A stretch of 64,000 nt of DNA from Mactra quadrangularis. Lineage: Eukaryota; Mollusca; Bivalvia; Venerida; Mactridae. The notes under the pieces are model-generated. The model was not told where the DNA came from and did no database searches. It worked only from the letters and a program-made list of their open reading frames with translations. The stretch is taken from the NCBI GenBank assembly GCA_025267735.1, contig CM046307.1, forward strand, positions 49,023,395 to 49,087,394, in the 5' to 3' direction. Of the stretch, positions 14,161 through 24,600 are shown one piece after another. A program made the translations under genes and the position numbers. Position 1 is the stretch's first letter. The number at the start of each line of letters is the position of its first letter.

Positions 14161-14206
14161 AGTAAAGAATCAAAATAGTAAAGAATCAAAATAGTAAAGA
14201 ATCAAA
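14161..14206. repeat. 16-bp tandem repeat, about 2.9 copies
   Basis: The unit AGTAAAGAATCAAAAT is repeated head to tail from 14161. Simple-sequence expansion inside the long intron. Confidence 0.9.
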
Positions 14207-14347
14207 GAATTAAATAGTGCATAAATTAACTTTCGATCTTTACCAAAAATTGCCCACACTAGCCTGTCAGTGGTTTACTCTAAATCCTCAGCACAAATTA
14301 TCTTTGCATATGACCTAAGTAAGTTTACCCCTCTTTCGTTATAAAGA

Positions 14348-14659
14348 CAATCTCCGTAAACAATGTCTCGTAAAGCGTTGTCATACTGGATCTCTTAAGA
14401 TCTCAACAGAGGGTCACTTCGAGATGACCTTTATGTATACCAATCAATGTGTAGCTTTCATCTAGACGAAACACTATTAATAACATTTTGATTTCGTAAT
14501 TGACGTAGATGATGTAAACAAGTTACAAATCATAACAATGTCGTCATGAATATTATGATGAGGAAAGGTCACCTGAATGTGACCCTTGATTGAAAAAAGC
14601 CAGATCTAAATTAGCGAGTATGTGAGGGGGAAATTTTAGATCGGGTTTTAATCAGATTG
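14348..14659. mobile_element. MITE, family 'CAATCT', copy 1 (9-bp target duplication)
   Basis: The ends are CAATCTCCGTAAAC and, at the far end, ATCAGATTG, giving short inverted ends CAATCT/AGATTG. It is flanked by TTATAAAGA (left) and CTATAAAGA (right), a 9-bp duplication with one mismatch. The sequence is homologous along its length to the element at 42714-43113, sharing GCTTTCATCTAGACGA, ATGATGTAAACAAGTTAC and CCAGATCTA. About 90 bp present in the middle of the other copy is absent here. It has no ORF and is non-autonomous. A 9-bp duplication fits Mutator-like transposition. Confidence 0.8.
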
Positions 14660-16476
14660 CTATAAAGACTACCCTGATTATAGCAAATTCATGCAATCTT
14701 TGATATTTTTTAGTCCTGATTGCTTTACTAATTTGGGAAGAAGAAAAGTACACTAACATAAGTTATAACCATTCCACTATTACTAGTATTATTGATTTTA
14801 ATAGTTTTATTTAGTACAGTGCAACTAAGAAATCCAAATACCACTGAAACCACAAAAGCATGGACGAAAGATGAAAGTTTTGAAAATATTGAAGTAGAAA
14901 GATTTCATATAAATTACCTCAAGTAAATCATTCTCAAAATATTGAAATCAGTATTTAAATACTAAAAACTTTCACCGATGCACAAAACAATAATTGATTT
15001 TACAGGTTTTTCAGATTTCAGTTTTTATGACATCACTATGAACAAATTTAGTGGGACTGAATTGTTAACAAATCAATGATTCAGAGGGTCCTAGATTCCT
15101 CAAGGCTCAGATTTTCTATGTCACACTGTACAATAAGTACATCGATAATTATCAAATGACATAAAAAAAATTACCATTTTTTCTTCTTTTTCCAGTCTTA
15201 AGTAAATATCCTCACAGTTCAGAGTGACACATTAATCACAAATGTAACAATTAACTACCACAAAAAATATGGTTAAAACTTATTGTATCAGTGAAACTAT
15301 CTTCCCACAAACATGAAATCTCCACAAAATAGTAAATCTATGGTAACATCCACTAAATAACAATGAACTAATACAAGCTATAACTTATAGTTTTATCACA
15401 TTTGTTACAGAAATATGATATTTCATATTTAAAGTTTTAATTTCCTGGTTATTTCACATAAACACTATAAAGTATAATCGTAGTACAGCGTCACTCTTAC
15501 ATTAAGTGGAGACATCCTGCACGTAGTAAGTGGCTTTGAATGTCTACATTAAGTGGTCAACATTATCTAAAAAAACAACAACTTATCATCGAGGTACTTA
15601 TCATTAAGTAAGAATCGTATTCTACCTTCATTCTAGAAATGTTTAACCCTTCCAATGCTGAATTTCCTCAATGGACTAGTCCACCTTCAATTGTTAAGAC
15701 TTATCCATTGTTATTTTTAGGGATTTCAGGATAAAAGATGAGACAATGAGCAGCAGTAAAGAGTCAGGTCATTTGATACATGCCGGCTGATCAGGCTCTT
15801 TACTGTTGGCAAAGCCTTTCATACTTGGCTCCCGTATTGTAAGGGTTAATTATAATTCACATATCATAGAAATGTGCATCTTCACTGTATATTTAATATG
15901 ATGTCATCTGTATTTCAATGTTTAACACATACACAGCTGTTTCAATTAACCTCATTTATAAAACTTAACAGTCAAGTTAGTTATTTTTTCATGTGAGAAT
16001 TGAAATAACATACAGCTTTTCGTTATTTTGATGGGCTAATTAAATATCTCATGCTAAAGCACTCATTAAATTTTGGAACATCAAAGCTCTTGCAGACCTA
16101 TACTTTATTCTACAACAATATATAGACAACTGTTTTTTTTCAAACATTAGACTTCGGCCCCATTGCCTCCCCAAAAAGTATGTCATTTCCTTTCTCTGAT
16201 GTACTGTTTATTCCTATAATATCTGTTATATTTTTCAAAAAACTCAGAGAAAAAAAAAATTTATTGCGTCTATTTTTAAATTTTTCAAACAAGTAGACGA
16301 AAAGTATTCATTGAAAATATCATACTGTTAAAGAAAGTTGTTTAAAGTGTCGAAAATCTCCTCATATTAAATTTTTGTCATTATGTCCCCTCTAAAATAA
16401 CCTGGCTATCTTTCCCCTTAAAAGTGAAAAACATACCCTGGTTTAAAGAAATCAACTAAGAAGATTATTGCATTAC

Positions 16477-16632
16477 CAGGGCTCGACACTAATTTTTAAA
16501 CTAGGTTGCCCAAATGACAGCCAGCTTTATTTCTAAATTGTCCAAACTATATCTTTAATAGCAGTAACAGGTTGCCCGAACCCAAATATGGTTTGTCAGG
16601 GGCAATAGGACAGTCTTTAATGTCGAGCCCTG
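16477..16632. mobile_element. Small inverted-repeat element (CAGGGCTCGACA ends)
   Basis: It begins CAGGGCTCGACACTAA and ends TTAATGTCGAGCCCTG, giving terminal inverted repeats of about 16 bp with one mismatch. Both outer flanks carry ATTAC, so a 5-bp duplication is readable; an 8-bp one is not. Internal blocks 'GGTTGCCC' recur as 'GGGCAACC' in fragments at about 20680-20815 and 41785-41905. The ends resemble hAT-type MITEs. Confidence 0.65.
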
Positions 16633-17867
16633 ATTACTCTGAATTTATTTGACAACATTCAGCAAGTGGTAGACTTTAAACCTAGCGTTATAATCTTAGC
16701 AAGATGGTGAGACAGATGTTTACAAGTACATTTATCACTTCATCTACAGTCAGTTTCCTGGTCACTTAGTATTTAGCAATTAGGTTAACATTTGTTGCAT
16801 AAGCAAACAAGGGCAGCTATAAAAGCTTTCTAGAGCTTTATCACACAGCAGCATTATGTAATTTGTATACTTCTAAATAATCTCATTCATTTTCAAACAC
16901 ATTTGATAGTATTCTATCTGATCCCTGCACTTTATGAATAGCTTGGGAAACAAGGCAGTCCTTTACTTCAGGAATATTTTGGCATTTGTGATGGTTTTCT
17001 GGAAAAGCAAGAATCAAATCAGACTGGCAGGCATCACTTCAGACCAGAATTAATTAACTGCCTATTTATCATCCTCATAGCTGCATCTCTGTCATTGATT
17101 AGTAAACTATGACAATGAATAAAAATTGAACTCTATAATCTTCAATTTAGAACCCTCAAACTTTTATTAAAAGAACAGTTCTGGGCAAGTACAACATGTT
17201 CAACAGATTAGGGAAGCAATTTGTGCATATTTTCCATATAAAAGGTGTTGGCCTTCTTGACTTAAAAACAATTCAGGATATTTTTCTATTTAGTGTTGTG
17301 TACCATAATCTCTCTATTTAATATATTAAATATGAATGTACTTCCATGCATGTATTTATATATATAAATTTCCTAAAGCCACTAATAACACCCTGGTATT
17401 GTAATTAACCAGCAGATTAAGTTGACATTTTATTAAGAATGTTGGAAAAATAAAAACAAAATATGTTCACATCCTTAGTATTGCTATTATAAACTGTTGA
17501 TAAAATGATGCTATCCTTCAATTTCCAGGTACATTTATAAGTAAACAAACTTTAAGTTTTATTCTGCTTCAAAACAGCCCTCTTCAAATATACCTTGGAC
17601 ATTTTACAACTTTTTTTATAAAAATGAATATTAAAATAAACAAGATATGTATTGATAAATGGTTATTAAATCAATTAGATTTTAAGTTAGAAAAGGTTGC
17701 AGAATTTTCCCAGGGTCTTTATTTGATATTTTCCTAATGCTGACAAATGGATTGACTGCTTTCCCCCAATAAAGTCATACACAGTTATTTGTAACTTGTT
17801 TTGATCACAAAATAAAAACAGCTCATTAATCCATATAAAAAGAAAGTAAATCAAAAGAATCAATCAT

Positions 17868-17891
17868 AATTATTATTGTTATTATTATTAA
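17868..17891. repeat. ATT microsatellite
   Basis: An imperfect (ATT/TTA)n tract interrupted by one GTT. Confidence 0.85.
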
Positions 17892-18345
17892 TACCATTGA
17901 TCAGACTGGCAACATTTCCAAATTGGGCTTAAATTGAGAGCCAGATCAAGCCATAATTGTAGGACAGGGTTTTAAATTTACTCTAGAAATAGACTTTTTA
18001 TTCATAACCAGGAAAAGAAAATCAGCAGATAATGACTTTTTATACCAGATTAGCAAATACTACCACTGGCACTGGTAGTACCAGCCAATTAACTACACAA
18101 ATGAATGTGTCACAACATGCAATTAAACATATTTATTATAGTTTTTTTATAATTGACATGCAACAACAACAAATTATAATCATAATAAACATTATAACAA
18201 AGTCACATGAATCACAATCAATCTTTTAAATCGTTGAATTGGACAATACGTGAAAATTATTCATTTTGATTTGGTTTCGTTTTATCCGAAATAGTCTATC
18301 CGAATTCCTAACATTGGATTTACACGTCAAATATACATTACTCAC

Positions 18346-18420
18346 CTCGACAAAGACGTTGTTGTATCCAGGATAGCAGAATTTAAGAAAATCTTTGCAA
18401 AGAGAAAACGAAAACTGCAG
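18346..18420 (-). other. Candidate non-coding first exon of the CLIP4-like gene
   Basis: A near-consensus donor on the minus strand (GAG/GTGAGTAA, exon end at 18346) lies upstream of the first coding exon, which is known to be preceded by an intron. The exon start is not visible and 18420 is only nominal. The sequence before the donor has a CT-rich run compatible with a transcription start. It is the best first exon I can find but is not proven. Confidence 0.35.
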
Positions 18421-19082
18421 TGATCAATCAATAAATAAAACAGAAATTAAAAGGCTTTAGAAAACAAAGGAATTGGGCATCATTAGTTATTTTTGCACGC
18501 TGTGAAGAACACTTCAGGCGTAGATACACTAAAACATTTACCTGCAGACTGCATATCACTAAAGGTCCCAGAGCAAACATTCTGTATGAGAGATGCACAC
18601 TACCCATGAAAGAGTTAAAAGATTTTTGAATGCTCTTTACTTTAAAACTGCGTCAGAAATTGTATGCAAGTATCTAGTTACCACATCATACCAAGATCTT
18701 AAATTTCTGATTCAAAATCAATCTGATTATTTAAAGAACCCTCTAAAATTATCTGCTTGCATTCTAGCTTATATACATAGTGACAGAGGTCTGTAAAATA
18801 ACTGTTTACTGAGATTGCTTCACATTAAATCTCGCTCACAGTCAAATTTGATTATGTGATTGATTTTTTAATAAATTGTTTATGTAATCTTATGTATGTG
18901 AACACCGCCCTAATTCATTATGATGCAGGGCTCATCCTGAGGTGTGGTATAACATATCACTGACTAAATACATGTAGTACAGCCTTATCTATAGTCAAGT
19001 TGATACAGATTAATATAACTTCTATCAAGGTTGATAGTAAACAGAAATGTAATGGCTTTTTATAGTCTAAGTTTCAAGCTTA

Positions 19083-19352
19083 CACATGTTCACCGACTTC
19101 ACAGCTATTACCCCTGGTCATAGGGCTACTTGTATCTATATATTAATCTCCCTGGGGAGTCTCCATTTATTAGTGCAGCCAACAAATTGGCCCAACAAAA
19201 TTTTACCACCCTCGCAGGTGGAGTGAAGCAATTGCAGTTAAATTTCTTGTTCAAGGAAATTAGCAGTGCTCCTATTAGGATTTTAACCCAGAACCTCTCA
19301 ATCCCTAAGCGTGTGTCCTACCACTGGACTACTGCTCCTACTATAGTAGGGC
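19083..19352 (-). repeat. V-SINE-like tRNA-derived SINE, longest copy
   Basis: On the minus strand it has an A-box-like TAGTCCAGTGGTAGGACA, a B-box-like GGTTCTGGGTT, then the conserved body GCACTGCTAATTTCC, AACAAGAAATTTAACTGCA and CTTCACTCCACCTGCGAGG. A 3' part reads CTATGACCAGGGGTAATAGC. The same body appears at 21757-21910 and 61206-61380, and the 3' part at 23141-23245. The layout of tRNA head plus conserved central body fits molluscan V-SINE-type elements; the family name would need a library comparison. Confidence 0.7.
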
Positions 19353-19458
19353 AGTATATTTTCACCAGCCAGACAGAACAGTTGCTCCCGAGATGTTCAG
19401 CAGTGTGTAACTCTAGATGGGGTGATACCAGGCTAGGTGTTAGGTGCTTGGTAACATA

Positions 19459-19616
19459 CAGTAAAGTTCTGCTTTTAAGACCAGCAAAATCAATAGCTAA
19501 ACAGTCTTATCATAGAGACCCTTTTGTTCACAAATTAAGCATTTGGGTCTTAATAATTGCCAAAAATAACATGATTTTGAATAAACAAAAGTGGTCTTAA
19601 TAGCGGAACTTTACTG
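19459..19616. mobile_element. TA-flanked MITE, copy 1 (158 bp)
   Basis: The inverted ends are CAGTAAAGTTCTGC and, at the right, GCGGAACTTTACTG. Pairing continues through TTAAGACC/GGTCTTAA, about 26 bp in all. It is flanked on both sides by TA, the duplication expected of Tc1/mariner transposition. Two more copies lie at 23944-24125 and 49909-50495. No coding capacity. Confidence 0.8.
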
Positions 19617-21145
19617 TAATTATATATAGTTAATCAATAAACTTAGTAAAATTCACATGGACTTGTTTAATTATGTTACACCAGGATCTCCTGCTTGCAA
19701 GTCACATGCTCTACCAATTGATTTTATCATTTAAACACAGAGTAGATACTGAAGTATAATTATAATGTGATGACCTTTCTCCGGTAAATCAGAACAAACT
19801 ATATATACATGTATTTTACAAGCATCAACAATAACAAAATATTCATATAGATATACACACATTTATTTAAATCTAAACAGTCTTTTAATAATTGAATGAA
19901 ACTTAACATTTCATATTCTCAACTGAGTTTGCATCCTCATACCATAACTTTATTGACAATCTTGATTACTTCTGGGTACAAGAAAGCCGAGTTTGTTAAT
20001 GTATCATCTCATTATAAAATAAAATTATAGCATACATGAGTATAGGTTATATTCCAATATAAAATATCAGTAATACTCAACAGATCATGATAGTATATAA
20101 TGCGTTTTTAATTTATCAAGTTTTTAATTTATTATATAAATGAAGCAATAATTGATCAGTTATAGATGTTCATATAAAATTCAACGAAGGGAGGTAAGTC
20201 TAGAATCAGAGACAAATTAAACAAAAAGAGTTATGGTTCTTGCATTTGGTGACCTTAAAATATCTGTAATTTACTGGTAAATAGATCACATTTTGAGTTT
20301 AGATGAGCAGTTATTTGTCCACAAAGACTATAGAAACTACCCATTCCAACAACAGTTGACTAGTAACTATGAGAAAATAAGAGGATTGGTCCAGTTCTAC
20401 TAGCACTCTAAATTTCAATAAAAACTGTACATTAATGTGATGTCGTGCTTTTAAATAATGTCTACTAAACATAATATATAATAGTATATTCAGACATATA
20501 TGACCTCATATGGGTCAACTTCAACTACAACCTATTCATAGACTTAATCAGTAAACAATACAAGTGCAGTGAATATACTAACACATGTGACAGAATGTGT
20601 CATATAATCCAATAACGATGTGTCTAACATTTATAAAATAAAACAAAGTTAAATCATGCAGTCTATGAAATTAGTGGGTATCCGGTTGCCAGGGACAACC
20701 AATTTCTAGTTCGGGCAACCAACAGTTTTTTTTGAGCAACCAAATTTCTACAAAGAAGACATAGTGCTTGCTGCTAAAATGACCTGTTTGGGCAACCACT
20801 TTCATATCCTAATTTCTTAGACTGTCATGGTAAAATAATTAAGAATAAGAGATAAGAATATCAGTCTCAAATTAAAATGTCCGACTACAAAACAATTCAA
20901 GTAATACAGATATAGACATAAACAAATCAACATTTTACATATTTACAACATTTACATATTGTAAAACTTTATAAGAGCAGTCGGAGGGCAGCTTGCTCCA
21001 CTTATCAGGTGCTTTGTTCATTAATCCATTACGCATTTATCTGAAACTAATAGATCTAGAGATATAATCCTTCATAGTTCAGTAGATAAACTTGTGATGA
21101 AAATACATGCCAAATTTCATCCAAATATCTACATTGTTTAGTACT

Positions 21146-21151
21146 TTTATT
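21146..21151 (-). terminator. Candidate DOHH polyadenylation signal
   Basis: AATAAA on the minus strand, about 275 bp beyond the DOHH stop codon. It is the only exact hexamer in that interval, but in A+T-rich DNA this is weak evidence. Confidence 0.4.
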
Positions 21152-21424
21152 TTGCTATTTTCTAAGTAAAAAAGGGACATAACTCCAAAAATAATTCATC
21201 CAGAGTTATTTCCCTTGATAGAACAGTTTATGTAGTCCCAATAGATAAGTACATGTATACTAACTTATGAATACAATTAAATCTCCTTTTAACGTTGAAA
21301 ATAAAAGGCATTTAGAAAATCTTGATCTAATAAGATTTAGAATTGCCAACGCAATAGCGGGAAAAGCACTGTCTTTGTTTTCATTAAAAATCACCAATTA
21401 TTTTAATCATAGCAAAAACTTTCA

Positions 21425-21612
21425 TCAAGATGATTGGTTGATAAGATTTTCTCCTTGTTTTAATCTTGCCATAGTGTCAGCATATTGAAAACTACCACTG
21501 TTTTCATATTCACACATATCTAAAGCTACTATACAACTTTCTTTAACAACACGTTCTTTATCATGTAAATATTCCTCCAATATCTTCATACATTCTTCTG
21601 TTGCTATGGAAC
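21425..21612 (-). CDS. DOHH: DOHH exon 5 with stop codon
   Basis: The 188-bp exon has acceptor TTGTTTAG. It encodes [36 protein letters not shown] and [10 protein letters not shown], the usual DOHH C-terminus, ending in TGA at 21425-21427. Confidence 0.95.
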
Positions 21613-24600
21613 CTAAACAAATATACAAGTAATTGCATAGTTAAAAAAATTGAAGCATGATTTAACGTCTACTTCAATAATTATACCTGTCCAGTCTATT
21701 TCACAATTTTGTAAAATAACTCCTGATCATTAAAACACCTTCAACCAGATGATCTCTCACAGTTCCAATCTACACCTGGGTAGAAAGGAACAATTGTAGG
21801 TAAATTTCTTGCTCATGGAAATTAGCAGTGCCCCTAGTGGGGTCGACCAAAGACCTCTAAATCCCTAAGCACATAACCTACCACTAGATCACTACTCATA
21901 TACTATCAGTCATGACCTTAGCTTTAAACCTGATTTATTATGTTGTATAGTGAAAGACAAAATTAACAGCTAGCCCAACTAAATGAAAGTAATTTTCACT
22001 TAGCTCATATTAATTTTCACTTGTGCTTCAAGTTAGTGGTTTATGCTGATGACTGATATAAAAAGGAAGTTATGGCTGAGAATTAAAAAAGGGACAGACT
22101 CAGGGGCAGGCAACCAGTTTAATAAATGTCACCAAAAGCAAAGTATAAAAGCATTACGCAAGAAATGTTGTACTGGTAACAAAACAAAACAAAATTTCTC
22201 AGTACAGTATCCAGAGTTATAGGATAACACTGACCAATATTACAGGATAACTGTGTGTTGAGGCATCACAAGAGTGACAACAAATTTGTCACTTGACAAG
22301 TTAATCAAATCACAAATATATACTATTTTCTCCAGAATACAGCAGCTCAATAAAATAATACCGGTAGGTAGAAGCCAATATGACAACAGTTTGTTAAAAC
22401 TGTTAAGAATTGATATGTGTATATGAGATTCATTCACATTTTGTATTCAGCATCTATAGACGTATGATATTAGACATTTATAAATAATTTACTATAAGTT
22501 GTAAAATTTGCTGTCACTTAGATTGTCCTATAGACATCCATGCACAGGCAGTACAAACAAAGTTTTCTACACATTATTGCTGAAAAGCCAGAAAATATGG
22601 ATTAAGTTCTTTTGTCCTTCTCCACATAATTTCATTGTGAAGGTAAATGTTTGTTTGTACCGCAGGGGAAAACCCAAATATTTGAATACCCGGTATAGTC
22701 TATATGGCACATGTGCCTACAAGCTAGCTTTTACTGTTCACACAAGTTCTTTCTTTTTTTTTGTTAAGACACTTTTCAACAGCCAGTCTTTTAAAGGTGG
22801 ACAGTTCAACAAACCAATAAATATGAATACAAACCTAAAGCTTCAGCACATTCATGTCTAACCATAGGATTTTCTTGTGTATCCTTTAAGTTACAAGTTA
22901 GTTGTTGTACACATGCATCATGTTGTATTTGTCCTAGTACATAAGCTATCTCATGTCGAAATAAAGCACTCTGACATTTTAAACCTAGTGAAATAAACAA
23001 ATAAGTTATCAGATGGTTAATCTCATAGAAATTATTTGGTTCATCCTTAAAAAACGATAGTTTGCAGTTTCCTAACTGTACCAAGATTTTTTAGACAGTA
23101 TAAAGAAAAATAAAAGTAACTGCATATTATAGACTAAGTTTCATGCTAATGCATGTTCACCAACTTTACAGCTATTACCCCTGGTCATCGGGTTACTGGT
23201 ATACATCTATCTATCAATCTCCCTAGGGAACCTTTTTTTTACTCTGCTTAGTGCAGTGACCACAGGATGGTACTCACCTGGAGGAGCTTTTATCTCAGCT
23301 CAACATCAAAGATATTGCTAACGTTCTTCAAACATGCAGGTTGAGATGGTTTGGTCACATAGAATGTAGTACAAGCTGGACCTCCCAAGTCAGAAATTTG
23401 AACAGACACAGCAAAACTTGACCAACTTCAAGGCAGACCAAAGCTAACCTGGGATGACCAAGTCAAATGTGATTAGTTAGAACTTCAGATGGATGACACC
23501 AACCTTCAGGACTAAAAGACATGGAAAGGAAGACTTTGATTCAGACGAAGACAGATAGGGCTCACCCTTGCCAAAGGAATAATGTACGCCCTGTACCAAA
23601 ATACACCCCTATTCAATATATTCTCAAAAAATACTAAGAAAAGAAAGATTACCATCAGCCAAAGCTAACACTGCATTTTTTGTTCCAATATTTCTGAGTG
23701 AGAACAATGCTCTATATCTCTCAAATAATGGTAGAGATTCATTCAACAATGTTTGTCTAAGTGTTTCTACATCCTGGGTTACACTAGGAGGGGCAGGATC
23801 AACTGACATATAAGGATTAGTAGATAAGTTCTCCTTATTCCTAGCTTCATTCTCCATGTACTTTATTCTCTCAACAGCTAGAATACATGTCTCAGAAACC
23901 TTAAATAACAACATATAAAATACACTATTTTTTTACAAGCATTGTAAAGTTCCGACATGAAGACCACTCTGATAAATGGAATTCATATGATATTTTACAT
24001 TTTTTTTTAAGTTCCAAATGCTTAATTTGATAAATAAAAGCCTAAAGAGGGTCCTATATTTATATTGGAACTGCTACACTATTAGGATAATTATTTTTGA
24101 TGGTTCTCATAGTGGAACTTTACTGTTCTTATAAGTAATTTAACTAGAATGAGAGACAAGTTCTTGCAACTTTAACTACATGTAGTTTCTCTTCAGACCA
24201 AACTTTTTTATAAAAATTATAAACAATGGAAGTGGTTTTGATGGGACTTGTACCAACATTGGGACAGTTTTACAAAGATCTTTACTGCTTGGTTTCACTA
24301 AATGTGACTTGCTCAAGTAGTACAGCCTGTGACTATCAGAGTATTCAGACTGAAAATACTAATTCTTGTCTTTCTAAAATATGACATCCTACATGCATCT
24401 ATACTAGATAGATTTTTAGATCTATGCATTTTGAAGAAAATAAGGAACAAGACAAATACTCTGTAACTTTCTGCAGTACATTGTAACTTGTACATATTTG
24501 ATATTGTTTTCTTAAATGAAAACCTTAAAAACCTGGGTCAATAGCGCAGTTGGTAGCGCACCAGGATTTGGAATCTCGTGCCAGAAGGGGGGGCGGGTTC

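Larger units (their letters stand above)
4757..18345 (-). other. Long first intron of CLIP4-like gene, no coding content seen
   Basis: This stretch of about 13.6 kb is A+T-rich and holds no exon-like ORF with recognisable protein similarity. It contains SINE scraps, a MITE with a 9-bp duplication (14348-14659), a 16-bp tandem repeat (14161-14206) and a small inverted-repeat element (16477-16632). It also has (AACAG)-type LINE tail remnants at about 5612-5790. If the first exon at 18346 is wrong, part of this is intergenic. Confidence 0.5.
18421..21424. other. Spacer between CLIP4-like 5' end and DOHH 3' end
   Basis: No host exon was recognised. The spacer carries a minus-strand V-SINE-like copy (19083-19352) immediately followed by a TA-flanked MITE (19459-19616). 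It also carries a GGGCAACC-type repeat fragment (about 20680-20815). The 156-codon ORF at 19130-19600 is assembled from these repeats. Confidence 0.6.

Noticed and set aside
19130..19600. 156-codon ORF as a gene
   Set aside because: It runs through a SINE and a MITE on the opposite sense, and its translation shows no family feature.
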